From Candidatus Delongbacteria bacterium (GTDB lineage Bacteria; CAIWAD01), in the NCBI GenBank assembly GCA_020634015.1, contig JACKCN010000002.1, positions 124,001-188,000 on the forward strand: 64,000 bases of DNA, in the 5' to 3' direction. The notes beneath the pieces were generated by a model. That model was not told where the DNA came from, ran no database searches, and worked only from the letters and a program-made list of their open reading frames with translations. Shown here one piece after another: positions 50,922 to 60,513 of this stretch. The first letter of the stretch is position 1. Each line of letters starts with the position of its first letter. The translations under genes were made by a program, and so were the position numbers.

Positions 50922-53900
50922 ATGATCCGGCGCATCATCACATTCTCGGCCACCCACCGCATGCTGGTCCTGCTGGTCGTGGCCGCCCTGTGTGCGCTGG
51001 CCTGGAACCTGCTGGGACGTATCCGGCTGGATGCACTGCCGGACCTGTCCGACACCCAGGTGATCATCTATTCCAAGTGGGACCGTGCTCCGGACCTGCT
51101 CGAGGACCAGGTGACCTACCCGATCATCAGTTCCCTGCTGGGCGCGCCCAGGGTCAAGGCGATCCGCGGGTACTCCGACTTTGGCTTTTCCTATGTCTAC
51201 GTGATCTTCCAGGACGGCACGGATCTGTACTGGGCCCGTTCCCGCGTGCTGGAGTACCTCTCGAAGATCCAATCCAGCCTGCCTGAAGGAGTGCACACAG
51301 AGCTTGGGCCGGATGCCACCGGTGTGGGCTGGGTTTACCAATACGCGCTGGTGGACAGCTCGGGCACTCATTCCCTGGATGAGCTGCGGGCTTTCCAGGA
51401 CTGGAACCTGCGCTACGCCCTGCAGTCGGTGCCCGGAGTCTCCGAAGTGGCTTCGATCGGCGGATTCGTGCGCCAGGTACAGATCACGGTGGATCCCAAC
51501 CGCCTGGCCGCTCTCGAGCTGCCGCTGGATGCGGTGGTGCGCGCCATTCGCGATTCCAACTCGGAAGGTGGCGGACGCCTGCTGGAATGGGGCGGGCTGG
51601 AGTACATGGTGCGTGTGCGCGGATATGCGCGCAGTCTGGATGATTACCGGGGCATCGTGGTGCAGAGCCATTCGGGCGGCATTCCCGTGCTGCTGCGCGA
51701 CGTGGCCAGCGTGGAGTACGGGCCGGAACTGCGCCGGGGCATCTCGGACCTGGACGGAGAAGGAGATGCGGTGGGCGGCATCGTGATCATGCGTCACGGT
51801 GAAAACGCCCTGAACGTGATCAAGGCCACCAAGGAAAAAATCAAGGGGCTGCAGAGTTCACTGCCCAGCGGGGTTTCGGTGGTCACGACCTATGACCGCT
51901 CGGGCCTGATCGAGAACGCGCTGCACACGCTGAAACACGAGCTGTTGCTGGAGATGCTGATCGTCTCGCTGGTGATCCTGATTTTCCTCTGGCACATCCC
52001 TTCGGCCATCGTGCCGATTCTCACCATTCCGGTGGCCGTGCTGCTCTCCTTCATTCCGCTCTACTGGATGGGCGTCTCGGTGAACATCATGTCGCTGGCG
52101 GGCATCGCGATCTCCATCGGGGTGCTGGTGGACGGGGCGATCGTCGAGGTGGAAAACGCCTACAACCGGATCCACCGCTGGCAGATCTCGGGACGCAAGG
52201 AGGACTTCCATGCGGTGCGGCTCGCGGCGCTGGTGGAAGTGGGGCCTTCGGTGTTCTTCTCGCTGCTGGTGATCGCGGTGGCCTTTCTGCCGATCTTCGC
52301 GCTGGTGGATCAGGAAGGCCGCCTGTTCAAGCCGCTGGCCTACTCCAAGAACCTGGCGATGGCGATGGCGGCCCTGTTGGCCGTGACACTTGACCCGGCG
52401 CTGCGCATGCTCTTCGCCCGTGTGGAACCCTTCCGTTTCCGGCCCGCCTGGCTGGCGCGCGTGTTCAGCACGGTGGCCGTCGGAACATATCACGCCGAGG
52501 AGAAGCATCCGATCAGCCGGATGATCTTCAAGGTCTACGAGCCAGCCTGTCGCTGGGTGCTGCGTCATCCCTGGAAGACGATCACGGCCGCGCTGGCGAT
52601 CGTGGCGCTCAGCCTGCCGGTTTACTTCCGTCTGGGCAGCGAGTTCATGCCGCCGCTCAACGAGGGTACGATTCTCTACATGCCCACCACGCTGCCCGGA
52701 ATCTCGGTGCGCGAGGCCCAGGACCTGCTGCAGATGCAGGACCAGGTGCTGAAGAGCTTTCCCGAAGTGGAACGGGTCTTCGGCAAGGCAGGCAGGGCCG
52801 ACACGGCCACCGACCCCGCGCCGCTGTCGATGATGGAAACCACCGTGGTGCTCAAGCCCAAGGACAAGTGGCGCACACGGGAACGCTGGTACTCGGAACG
52901 CTTCCCCGACTTCCTGCAGCCGCTGCTCAGGCCGATCTGGCCCGACCGCTTGTCCTGGGACGAACTGATCACGGAGATGGATCAGGCCCTGCGGACTCCC
53001 GGTGTGACCAACGCCTGGACCATGCCGATCAAGGCCCGCACCGACATGCTGACCACAGGGGTGCGCACGCCCGTGGGCATCAAGATCATGGGCTCCGACC
53101 TGGACGAGATCGAGCGTCTGGGCGGCGAGATCGAGCGTACGATCCAGGCGGTGCCCGGCACGCGCAGCGTCTACGCCGAACGAGTCTCCGGCGGGTATTT
53201 CCTGGACATCGATCCTCGGCGCGACCAGCTGGCACGGCACGGCCTCACCGTGGGGGCGCTTCAGCGGGTGATCGCGGTGGCCATCGGCGGCGAAGAGATC
53301 ACGACCACCGTGGAGGGGCGCGAGCGCTTTCCGGTGAACCTGCGTTACCCGCGCGAGTTGCGCGACGACCCCGACCAGCTGGCCCGCGTGCTGGTGGACA
53401 CCCCATCAGGGGCGCGGGTGCCGCTGGGAGAGCTGGCCACGATCCAGGTCATCACGGGCCCCGGCATGCTGCGCGACGAGAACGGTTTTCTCACGGGCTA
53501 TGTCTACGTGGACATCGCCGGGCGTGATGTGGGCAGTTATGTCGAAGACGCCAAGGCCCGGGTGGCCGAGGAGATCCGCCTGCCCGCGGGCACGATCCTG
53601 AGCTGGAGCGGGCAGTACGAGAACATGCTGCGCGTGCGCGAGCACCTGCGCCTGATCATTCCGGTGACCATCGGGCTGATCTTCCTGCTGCTGTATCTCA
53701 ACACGCGCTCGGGTTTCAAGGCCCTGCTGGTGATGCTGGCCGTGCCCTTTTCCGCGGTGGGTGCGATCTGGTTGTTCTGGATCCTGGATTACAACGTCTC
53801 GATCGCGGCCTGGGTGGGCATGATCGCGCTGCTCGGTCTGGATGCGGAAACCGGCGTCTTCATGCTGCTCTTCCTCGATCTGTCGGTGGAAGACGCGCGC

Positions 53901-54194
53901 CAGGAAGGGCGTCTGGGCAGTCTGCCCGAGTTGGATGAAGCGCTTGTGCACGGCGCGGTCAAGCGCGCCCGTCCCAAGATGATGACCGTGGCCGCCGCCT
54001 TCATGGGGCTGCTGCCCATCATGTGGTCCACCTCGGCGGGGGCCGATGTGATGAAGCGCATCGCAGCCCCGATGATCGGAGGCCTGTTCACCTCCTTCCT
54101 GCTGGAGTTGCTGGTCTATCCCGCCGTCTACAAGCTCTGGCTGCAGCGCCAGGAGGCGAAGCGTCTGGGGCATGCCCTGCCCGCGGAACGCTGA
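50922..54194 (+). CDS. CusA/CzcA-family heavy-metal efflux RND pump
   Basis: 1090 residues with the 12-helix RND plan and two large periplasmic loops. The N-terminus IRRIITFSATHRMLVLLVVAALCALAW and IRLDALPDLSDTQVIIYSKW is typical of the HME-RND group. Proton-relay positions are visible: Asp and Glu in VLVDGAIVEVENAYNRI (about 404-411), Glu in LDAETGVFMLLFL (about 972) and Lys in VKRARPKMMTVAAAFMG (about 1015). Monovalent (Cu/Ag) specificity is inferred from the Cys/Met modules next door. GGAAGG precedes ATG 50922. The 82-base gap before it has no terminator. Confidence 0.9.
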   Translation: MIRRIITFSATHRMLVLLVVAALCALAWNLLGRIRLDALPDLSDTQVIIYSKWDRAPDLLEDQVTYPIISSLLGAPRVKAIRGYSDFGFSYVYVIFQDGTDLYWARSRVLEYLSKIQSSLPEGVHTELGPDATGVGWVYQYALVDSSGTHSLDELRAFQDWNLRYALQSVPGVSEVASIGGFVRQVQITVDPNRLAALELPLDAVVRAIRDSNSEGGGRLLEWGGLEYMVRVRGYARSLDDYRGIVVQSHSGGIPVLLRDVASVEYGPELRRGISDLDGEGDAVGGIVIMRHGENALNVIKATKEKIKGLQSSLPSGVSVVTTYDRSGLIENALHTLKHELLLEMLIVSLVILIFLWHIPSAIVPILTIPVAVLLSFIPLYWMGVSVNIMSLAGIAISIGVLVDGAIVEVENAYNRIHRWQISGRKEDFHAVRLAALVEVGPSVFFSLLVIAVAFLPIFALVDQEGRLFKPLAYSKNLAMAMAALLAVTLDPALRMLFARVEPFRFRPAWLARVFSTVAVGTYHAEEKHPISRMIFKVYEPACRWVLRHPWKTITAALAIVALSLPVYFRLGSEFMPPLNEGTILYMPTTLPGISVREAQDLLQMQDQVLKSFPEVERVFGKAGRADTATDPAPLSMMETTVVLKPKDKWRTRERWYSERFPDFLQPLLRPIWPDRLSWDELITEMDQALRTPGVTNAWTMPIKARTDMLTTGVRTPVGIKIMGSDLDEIERLGGEIERTIQAVPGTRSVYAERVSGGYFLDIDPRRDQLARHGLTVGALQRVIAVAIGGEEITTTVEGRERFPVNLRYPRELRDDPDQLARVLVDTPSGARVPLGELATIQVITGPGMLRDENGFLTGYVYVDIAGRDVGSYVEDAKARVAEEIRLPAGTILSWSGQYENMLRVREHLRLIIPVTIGLIFLLLYLNTRSGFKALLVMLAVPFSAVGAIWLFWILDYNVSIAAWVGMIALLGLDAETGVFMLLFLDLSVEDARQEGRLGSLPELDEALVHGAVKRARPKMMTVAAAFMGLLPIMWSTSAGADVMKRIAAPMIGGLFTSFLLELLVYPAVYKLWLQRQEAKRLGHALPAER

Positions 54195-54295
54195 TTCTCG
54201 TGGAGAATGCCCGTTGACGGTCGCTCCCGTGGAATTTTCGGACATTGCGGGCCGACCGCCAGTTGACTGATCCGGCGACCCGCCGGGGGAGTGCC

Positions 54296-55660
54296 ATGAG
54301 CGAACGGATACTATTCGCCGACGACGACGCCAATTTCCTTGAGGTGATGTCTTTCCTGCTCGAGGAGGAGGGCTACCCGGTCCGCAAGGCCGCCAATGGC
54401 CTGGAAGCGCTCGAGTGTCTGCAGACGGACCGCTTCCCGCTGATGATCACCGACCTGCGCATGCCCGGCCTGGACGGACAGACCCTGCTTGCCAAGGCCC
54501 GCGGGCTGGACCCGGAGCTGCTGGTGATCGTGATCACCGCCTTCGGCGACGTGCCGCACGCCGTGGCCGCGATGAAGGCCGGGGCCTTTGACTTCCTGCC
54601 CAAACCCTGTGACCGCGAACAGTTCCGCCTGACCGTCAACCGGGCCATGGAGCACGCACGCCTGCGTCGTCAGGTCAAGGCACTGAGCCAGTCCGGCGGC
54701 AGCCATGGCAAGACCCTGATTCATGTGTCCGATGCCATGGCCAACCTGCTGGCCCGAGCGGATCGCATCGCCCACTCCGACGCGATCGTGCTCATCGAGG
54801 GCGAAAGCGGCACGGGCAAGGAACTGCTGGCGCGCCGGATCCACGAGGCAAGTCCACGAGCCGGGGGACCCTTCGTGGCCATCAATTGCGGTGCCCTGCC
54901 TCACGACCTGCTCGAGTCGGAACTCTTCGGCCATGTCAAGGGCGCCTTCACGGGCGCCGTGCAGAATCGGCTGGGTCAGTTCCGCCAGGCTGAAGCGGGC
55001 ACGCTGTTCCTCGACGAGATCGCCGAACTGCCCCTGGATCTGCAGGCCACCCTGCTGCGTGTGTTGCAGGAACGCGTGCTGCAACCCGTGGGCGGTGATG
55101 CGCCCCTGCCAGTGGATGTGCGCGTGCTGGCGGCCAGCAACCATTCCCTCGAGGAAGAAGTGCGCGAAGGACGCTTTCGCCAGGACCTGTATTACCGGCT
55201 GAATGTGGTACCCCTGCGGATTCCGCCCCTGCGCGAGCGCAGCGAGGACATCATCTGCCTGGCCCGCCATTTTCTGGCAGTGCACAGCGGTGGGCGCGAA
55301 TGGCGCATTCCCAGGGAAGTCGCCAGTCAGTTGCAGGCCCAGCCCTGGCCGGGCAATGTGCGAGAGCTGGAAAATCTTTGCCAGCGCGCAGCCCTGTTGT
55401 CCGAAGAACCGGTGCTGAACGAAGAGTTCATCTCACTGCCGGGGCCCCGGGCCGGGGATGCCCGGATCACGGTGGCCGGTGTGGAACTGCCCGCGGATGG
55501 CATCTCGCTGTTCGAACTGGAACGCGCGATCCTGCTGAAAGCGCTGGCGATGAACCAGTCGAACCAGAGCGCGACCGCCCGTTTCCTGCGCATTCCGCGT
55601 CACATCCTGCTGCACCGGATGGAGAAGTTCGGCATCGGCGGGCGGGATCAGGCGCCATGA
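54296..55660 (+). CDS. Sigma54-dependent NtrC-family response regulator
   Basis: 454 residues: a receiver domain (ILFADDDANFLEVMSFLLEEEGY; phosphoacceptor D53 in ITDLRMPG; ITAFGD; the KP lysine near 103), an AAA+ domain with Walker A GESGTGKE, GAFTGA loop, Walker B FLDEIAEL and the R-finger region, and a C-terminal Fis-type helix-turn-helix (NQSNQSATARFLRIPRHILLHRMEKFGI). GAFTGA intact means it can activate RNA polymerase with sigma54. It lies 101 bases past the pump gene and overlaps the kinase start, so it probably answers to metal or envelope stress. No good -24/-12 promoter was found nearby. Confidence 0.9.
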   Translation: MSERILFADDDANFLEVMSFLLEEEGYPVRKAANGLEALECLQTDRFPLMITDLRMPGLDGQTLLAKARGLDPELLVIVITAFGDVPHAVAAMKAGAFDFLPKPCDREQFRLTVNRAMEHARLRRQVKALSQSGGSHGKTLIHVSDAMANLLARADRIAHSDAIVLIEGESGTGKELLARRIHEASPRAGGPFVAINCGALPHDLLESELFGHVKGAFTGAVQNRLGQFRQAEAGTLFLDEIAELPLDLQATLLRVLQERVLQPVGGDAPLPVDVRVLAASNHSLEEEVREGRFRQDLYYRLNVVPLRIPPLRERSEDIICLARHFLAVHSGGREWRIPREVASQLQAQPWPGNVRELENLCQRAALLSEEPVLNEEFISLPGPRAGDARITVAGVELPADGISLFELERAILLKALAMNQSNQSATARFLRIPRHILLHRMEKFGIGGRDQAP

Positions 55661-56763
55661 GCGGAGCGCGCTCTTCCGGGCCACGGCCCTGGCCCCTTCA
55701 GCGCCAGGCGCTGCTCTGGCTCTGGTTGCCCGTGATCTGCATCACGGCGGGCCATTTCCTCACACCGGGCTACGCGCACTGGCTGCACGACATCCTGCGC
55801 CGCCTGTATTACGTGCCAATCATTCTGGCCGCTTTTCTCTTCGGCCTGCGCGCGGCGATGACCGTGGCCCTGCTGTCATCCGTGCTCTATCTGCCGCATG
55901 CATTTCTGGTCAGTCCTCACGCGGGGCACCTGATTCACCAGGACCCCACGGGCACAGCCAACAAACTGCTGGAAGTGCTGCTCTACAATGTGGTGGGACT
56001 GGTCACCGGCAGCCTGGCCGAGCGCGGGCGACGGGCGCGCACCCAGCTGGAACGCCAGATGGTGCGCATGCAGGCTCTCGAACTGCAGCTGGTGCGCGCG
56101 GGTCGGCTGCAGGCCCTGGGCCAGCTCACTGCCGGTCTGGCACACGAAATCCGCAATCCACTGGCGACCCTCAAGACCTCGGCGTCCCTGCTGGCCGACG
56201 AAATTTCGCCCAGCTCGCCGCGCTTTCGATTCGTGGGCATTCTGCAACAGGAACTGGACCGGCTCGAGAATCTGCTGGAGCGATTTCTCTCCTTCGCACG
56301 GCCCACCGTGCTGCAGGTCGTCAGCCTGCCCGTGGATCAACTGGTGGAACGTGCGGTGGCGCTGGCCGAAGCCCAGGCCCGCCTGCACGGAGTGAGCATC
56401 CGGACCAGTACCATTTCGGGGCTGGTGGTTTCCTGTGATCCAGAACGGATGACCCAGGTGCTGCTGAACCTGCTGTTGAACGCGGTGCAGTTCAGTCCGC
56501 GCGAGGGTGTGATCGACGTACGCACGGATCTCTCCCGGCTCGACTTCGGCCAGTTCGTGGTGATCCGGGTGGCCGACCGGGGCCCCGGAGTGGATCCGGG
56601 AGTCCGTGAGACGATCTTCGATCCCTTCTACACGACCCGACCCGAAGGCACCGGGCTGGGGCTTTCCATCGCCAGCCGCCTGATGGACGAGCATGGCGGG
56701 TACATCGACGTGGAGAACCGGGACGCCGGTGGTGCCGAATTCCGCCTGTTCCTGCCTGCCTGA
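55657..56763 (+). CDS. Membrane-bound sensor histidine kinase
   Basis: 368 residues. It has about four membrane helices in the first 125 residues (LLWLWLPVICITAGHFL, RLYYVPIILAAFLFGLRAAM, TVALLSSVLYLPHAFLV and LLEVLLYNVVGLVTGSLAE), with only short loops and no periplasmic sensor domain. A coiled coil leads to the H-box LAHEIRNPLATLKTSAS (H163) and to the N, G1 and G2 boxes (NLLLNAVQFS, VADRGPGVDPG, GTGLGLSIASRLMDEHGG). It is the partner of the upstream NtrC-type regulator; starts overlap (ATGA). Signal sensing would be within the membrane or by accessory proteins. Confidence 0.88.
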   Translation: MSGARSSGPRPWPLQRQALLWLWLPVICITAGHFLTPGYAHWLHDILRRLYYVPIILAAFLFGLRAAMTVALLSSVLYLPHAFLVSPHAGHLIHQDPTGTANKLLEVLLYNVVGLVTGSLAERGRRARTQLERQMVRMQALELQLVRAGRLQALGQLTAGLAHEIRNPLATLKTSASLLADEISPSSPRFRFVGILQQELDRLENLLERFLSFARPTVLQVVSLPVDQLVERAVALAEAQARLHGVSIRTSTISGLVVSCDPERMTQVLLNLLLNAVQFSPREGVIDVRTDLSRLDFGQFVVIRVADRGPGVDPGVRETIFDPFYTTRPEGTGLGLSIASRLMDEHGGYIDVENRDAGGAEFRLFLPA

Positions 56764-56788
56764 CAGCCCGGCACCCTCATGGCAATGA

Positions 56789-56854
56789 TTTGATTCTGGT
56801 TCGGATTCTCACGAAACGCTAACAGGAATCCGTTTGATTTGGGTTCGGTTCGTG
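56789..56854. repeat. Two imperfect direct repeats upstream of the porin gene
   Basis: TTTGATTCTGGTTCGGATTC (from 56789) and TTTGATTTGGGTTCGGTTCG (from 56833) are spaced 44 bases apart, about four turns of DNA helix. They lie in the 225-base gap before the porin gene and could be binding sites for the adjacent regulator; no promoter fits clearly after them. Confidence 0.35.
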
Positions 56855-56988
56855 TGAGGGCGCGACCTTCACTTGTTATCCTGTTCCCCGGTCGCATCAT
56901 CTGCATCCAATTGAAAATGACCTTGTCCGGAGAACATCCTGCGTGAACTCCGGCATCCAGTTCGTCCTGAATCATCAAGGAGACGTCC

Positions 56989-57963
56989 ATGCGCAGCTTT
57001 GCCCTGTCCGGAATCCTCTGTGCCGTCCTGGCGGTCGGCCCCGCCTGCCGGGCCTACGATGTCAGCGGCCTGATCTTCTACGAGTACAGCCATGACGCCA
57101 CCAAGGGCGGCACGGAAGATGGCCGTTTCGAGGTGGGACGGGCCTACCTGACCTTCAGTGAATCTCCCTCGGAAAGCGTGTCGTACAAGCTGCAGCTGGA
57201 TGTGGGGCGCGCCGGCTCGGATACGGGCGACATGGCCCTGGAAGCGTATCTCAAAGCGGCGAGCGCCAGCTGGAAGACCGACTGGGGCACCTTCATCTTC
57301 GGCATGCAGGGCATGAACATGTTCAACGTGCAGGAAGCCACCTTCGGCAATCGCTTTCTCAGCAAGGCGCTGATGGACGAACACAAGTTCTCGAGCAGCG
57401 CCGACATGGGTCTGGGATACTCCAACCGCTTCGGTGAGCTGTTCTCGGGCAGCGTGCTGGTGACCAACGGTGAGGGTTACAAGAAGCCGGAAAGCGACAA
57501 GTACAAGAAGATTTCCCTGCAGGTGCTCGCCGGCGAGGCCGCCCTGAGCAAGCACCCGGGCTGGAATGCCGGCGTGGTGTACAGCATGGAACCGATCAGC
57601 AAGGACGACAGCCGTACCGTGATGGGGCTCTTCGGAGGGTATGCCCTCGAGGAGGGCCGCGTGGGCATTGAGTTCGATACCAAGACCACCACCGGTGTCA
57701 CGGACATCACCGAGCAGATCATCGGGTTCTACGGCGTCTGGAAGCTGCCCCTCAGCCTGCCGATGGAGCTGCTGGCCCAGCTGGATCTGATGGATCCGGA
57801 CACCAACACGGACAAAGACGGCGAGACCGGACTGGTGCTGGGGCTGAAACTGAACCCCGCCAAGGGGCTGGTGATCGCGCCCAACATCCGCACCATCAGC
57901 TACGAAGCCGATGGAGTCGAGACCGACACCTGGTACCGCGTCAATTTCGAGTTCAAGATCTGA
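56989..57963 (+). CDS. Outer-membrane porin-like protein
   Basis: 324 residues with a signal peptide (LSGILCAVLAVGPACRAYD). The mature part is a series of amphipathic strands, beginning VSGLIFYEYSHDAT and RFEVGRAYLTFSESPSESVSYKLQLDVGRAG and ending TWYRVNFEFKI, a standard terminal strand. It resembles phosphate-selective porin O/P-type barrels. It follows the metal-responsive two-component system after 225 bases, so it may be part of that regulon. AAGGAGA precedes ATG 56989. Confidence 0.7.
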   Translation: MRSFALSGILCAVLAVGPACRAYDVSGLIFYEYSHDATKGGTEDGRFEVGRAYLTFSESPSESVSYKLQLDVGRAGSDTGDMALEAYLKAASASWKTDWGTFIFGMQGMNMFNVQEATFGNRFLSKALMDEHKFSSSADMGLGYSNRFGELFSGSVLVTNGEGYKKPESDKYKKISLQVLAGEAALSKHPGWNAGVVYSMEPISKDDSRTVMGLFGGYALEEGRVGIEFDTKTTTGVTDITEQIIGFYGVWKLPLSLPMELLAQLDLMDPDTNTDKDGETGLVLGLKLNPAKGLVIAPNIRTISYEADGVETDTWYRVNFEFKI

Positions 57964-57984
57964 GTGGGCTTCCCGGAACTGAAT

Positions 57985-58013
57985 GGGCCCGGCGCACGGC
58001 GTGCGACGGGCCC
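57985..58013. terminator. GC-rich hairpin between convergent genes, probable bidirectional terminator
   Basis: GGGCCCG (57985-57991) and CGGGCCC (58007-58013) enclose a second stem CGCAC/GTGCG. The stem is very stable but no T run follows on either strand, so it may need Rho or simply insulate the porin gene from the converging secreted-protein gene. Confidence 0.45.
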
Positions 58014-58067
58014 GATCTCTCTCGGCGGCGACACGGCCAGCGTCCTGCGATAGCCGTTGCCGGGCGT

Positions 58068-58592
58068 TCAGCGCTTCGGGTTGAGCTTGAACTTGTCGGC
58101 GGTGCCAAATTCGCTGATCACATAGAAGGCGATCGGGGGTTCGAAGGCCATCGGCACCGGCACGCTCACCACATTGCTCCAGCCGCCCTTGACCTTGGTC
58201 GGGGGCTGATCCTGGCCATCCATGTCCCACACGACACTGTCGTTCGGCAGCACCAGCGAGAAGTTGTAGGTGACCGGGTTGGCGTTGTGCTCCTGGTAGG
58301 CGCTGAAATGCACATCAAAGCGTCCGCCCGCGGGTACCGCGGCCAGTTCGGCGGTCCGGGTGGCCGCGTCGGCTCCGCGCTCGTCCAGGCTGCGCGTCAG
58401 TTGCTCACGCAGGGTGTCCACGCAATGGTAGTCGATCCAGATCTCGCGCCCCATCACGGCTTTCTCGGAATGGGTGATCAGCAGACCCGAGGACTCGCCA
58501 TACCCGCGCCGGCGGAACTTGGCGTCGGGGTCCTTGGCGCTGGCGGACGAACCGGCCACCAGCAACAGGGCAAGCAGCAGGGCACGCTTCAT
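58068..58592 (-). CDS. Small secreted protein of unknown function
   Basis: 174 residues on the minus strand with a signal peptide (LLLALLLVAGSSASA). The mature protein has a basic patch (KFRRRGYGE), one cysteine, and a beta-rich C-terminal half (RFDVHFSAYQEHNANPVTYNFSLVLPNDSVVW, WSNVVSVPVPMAF). I do not recognise a family. GGGAG stands before the start. It lies after the lipid operon on the same strand but a 150-base gap separates it. Confidence 0.6.
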   Translation of the reverse strand: MKRALLLALLLVAGSSASAKDPDAKFRRRGYGESSGLLITHSEKAVMGREIWIDYHCVDTLREQLTRSLDERGADAATRTAELAAVPAGGRFDVHFSAYQEHNANPVTYNFSLVLPNDSVVWDMDGQDQPPTKVKGGWSNVVSVPVPMAFEPPIAFYVISEFGTADKFKLNPKR

Positions 58593-58742
58593 GAATTCTC
58601 CCGATCGTGAGGCTGTGTGGTGAACTGACCCGCGGAATCTGGCAAAAACCTTCCGGTCCCGTCAATCATGAGTCCGGGACACACGCCAATCGGATTCCCG
58701 CCCGGAGAACACGCGCCACCGGCGCGCCCCATCAATTACGGA

Positions 58743-59483
58743 TCAGTTCCCGGAATCCGTGCGCCCACGCAGGCTCAGCACCCCACAGGCGGAGAGGACA
58801 CGCAACAACCACCAGCCCGGATCCAGCTCGAACCAGCGGTGCGCGAAATTGGCGCGCGTGGGGGACTGATGGTGATTGTTCTGATACAGCTCGCCCATCA
58901 GCAGCAGGTCCACGGGCAGGGTATTGCGGGAATTGTCCCCCGTGTCGTGATGATTCACGTAGCCGTACTTGTGTCCGGCCCAGTTGACGATGGCACCGTG
59001 CAGCGGCCCCATCAACCAGTGCAGGGGAAGCAGCAGGAACCACCAGGGCGATGGCGCCCAGATCACGTAAACGGCCGTCCAGGCGGCACCGAAGAGGATG
59101 CGCGCGGTCCAGGTATCAGCCGCCCGGTCCAGCCAGGGCCACTCGGGCGTGCGGGCGGCCAGGCTTTCCATCTCCGGATCCTGCCGACTCTTGGCCAGGC
59201 GATAGCGGCCCAGGGTTTCGTGCATCATCCCCACAACCGTCCGATGGCGCAGAGGACTGTGAGGATCCAGCTCGCGATCGCTGTGGGCGTGATGCAGCCG
59301 ATGCAGAATCGCATAGGCTCTCGGCTCCAGCCAGGAAGGGCCCTGGGCCAGGAAACTGAGCAGATGGAATACTCGCTCCATGCGTGGCGAGAGCCGGTAC
59401 ATTCCATGGGCCGAGTAGCGGTGGTGATACAGGGTCTGGGCCGCCAACGAAGCGAACCAATGCGCGATGAACACCGTCAGCAT
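58743..59483 (-). CDS. Acyl-lipid/acyl-CoA desaturase
   Basis: 246 residues on the minus strand. It has membrane segments and the histidine boxes of di-iron fatty-acid desaturases: LYHHRYSAHGMY (about 18-29), ILHRLHHAHSDRELDPHSP (about 60-78), HGAIVNWAGHKYGYVNHHD and ELYQNNHHQSPTRAN (about 163-218). It introduces a double bond, probably delta-9, into acyl chains in the inner membrane. ATG at 59483 is chosen for GGAGGAG just upstream. It starts one base after the methyltransferase stop codon, as last gene of the lipid operon. Confidence 0.85.
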   Translation of the reverse strand: MLTVFIAHWFASLAAQTLYHHRYSAHGMYRLSPRMERVFHLLSFLAQGPSWLEPRAYAILHRLHHAHSDRELDPHSPLRHRTVVGMMHETLGRYRLAKSRQDPEMESLAARTPEWPWLDRAADTWTARILFGAAWTAVYVIWAPSPWWFLLLPLHWLMGPLHGAIVNWAGHKYGYVNHHDTGDNSRNTLPVDLLLMGELYQNNHHQSPTRANFAHRWFELDPGWWLLRVLSACGVLSLRGRTDSGN

Positions 59484-59484
59484 C

Positions 59485-60513
59485 TCACTCCTCCACAGGG
59501 CGCAGCAATTGGTGGGACACGAACCACTCCCGTCCCCCATCATGACCGAACAACTCCTCGCAGGCCATCACGAACATCCGCCAGCGCTGCAGGCGCAGGG
59601 AGGCACTGGACGGGTCTCCCGCATCGGCCAGGGCCTTCAGGGCCGCCTCGCGGTTGGCATCCAGGCGCTCGAGCCATTGACGACTGGTACGCGCGTAATG
59701 TGTGCCACTCACGACCCAGCGATTTTCAACCAACATGTGTTCGCCAAAGCGTTCGTAGAGCGACTCCGCGGGCATCATCCCGCCGCTGAAGAAGTGGCGC
59801 GCCATCCAGTCCTGCTGACCGCGGACGGCGAAGGGATAACTGTACTCCCTGTGGCAGAACACGTGCAGGAAGAGTCTGCCGCCGGGTGCCAGCCAGCCGC
59901 GCACGCGGCGCAGCAGCAGAGGCAGGTTGTACATGTGTTCGAACATTTCCACGGAGACCACCCGGTCGAAGCGCTGGTCCGTGTCGAAGTTGTTCATGTC
60001 CGCCGTGATCACGTCGAGATTGCTCAGCCCAAGGGCCGTCGCCCGTTGCAGAATCTCCCTGCGCTGGGGTGCGCTGTTGGACACCGCCGTGATGCGCGCG
60101 GCCGGAAAGCGCTGAGCCATGAACAGGCTCAGTGACCCCCAGCCACAGCCCAGTTCCAGGATGCGCTGACCATCGACCAGTCCGGCGCGCTGGACACACA
60201 GCTCGAGCATGAGGGTCTCGGCCTCGGCCAGGCTTTCCGTTCCCTGAGGGTGGATGCACGAGCTGTACTTGAGCCGGGGGCCCAGCATGGCGTGAAAGAA
60301 CTCGGGCGGCACTTCGTAATGCTGCTCGTTGGCCTTTTCCGGAAGCAGCGCCACCGGTCCATCGCCCAGTTCCGTGATCCAGGCGTCCATGGCTCCCGAG
60401 GCGGCCCGGGCGCGTTCTTCGGTCAGGCGTGCGGCCAGCAGGCGGCGAATGCCCGCGCGTACCAGGAAGTCCGGCAACCAGCCCCGTTCCGCCAGCTCGA
60501 TCGCAATGCTCAT
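59485..60513 (-). CDS. CFA-synthase-like SAM-dependent methyltransferase (second copy)
   Basis: 342 residues on the minus strand. The SAM motif ILELGCGWGSLSLFMAQRFP and the following DVITADMNNFDTDQRFDRVVSVEMFEHMYNLPLLLRRV identify the cyclopropane-fatty-acyl synthase/mycolic acid methyltransferase family. It has EQHYEVPPEFFHAMLGPRLKYSSCIHP as substrate-loop motif instead of AAHYDLGNDFYRLFLDDSLSYSAAVW of its upstream paralogue, so the two probably do different steps. It overlaps the upstream gene by four bases. Confidence 0.82.
   Translation of the reverse strand: MSIAIELAERGWLPDFLVRAGIRRLLAARLTEERARAASGAMDAWITELGDGPVALLPEKANEQHYEVPPEFFHAMLGPRLKYSSCIHPQGTESLAEAETLMLELCVQRAGLVDGQRILELGCGWGSLSLFMAQRFPAARITAVSNSAPQRREILQRATALGLSNLDVITADMNNFDTDQRFDRVVSVEMFEHMYNLPLLLRRVRGWLAPGGRLFLHVFCHREYSYPFAVRGQQDWMARHFFSGGMMPAESLYERFGEHMLVENRWVVSGTHYARTSRQWLERLDANREAALKALADAGDPSSASLRLQRWRMFVMACEELFGHDGGREWFVSHQLLRPVEE

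Noticed and set aside
56783..56798. TGGCAATGATTTGATT as a sigma54 promoter of the porin
   Set aside because: The -24 half fits in part but the -12 half lacks GC at the required distance of ten bases.
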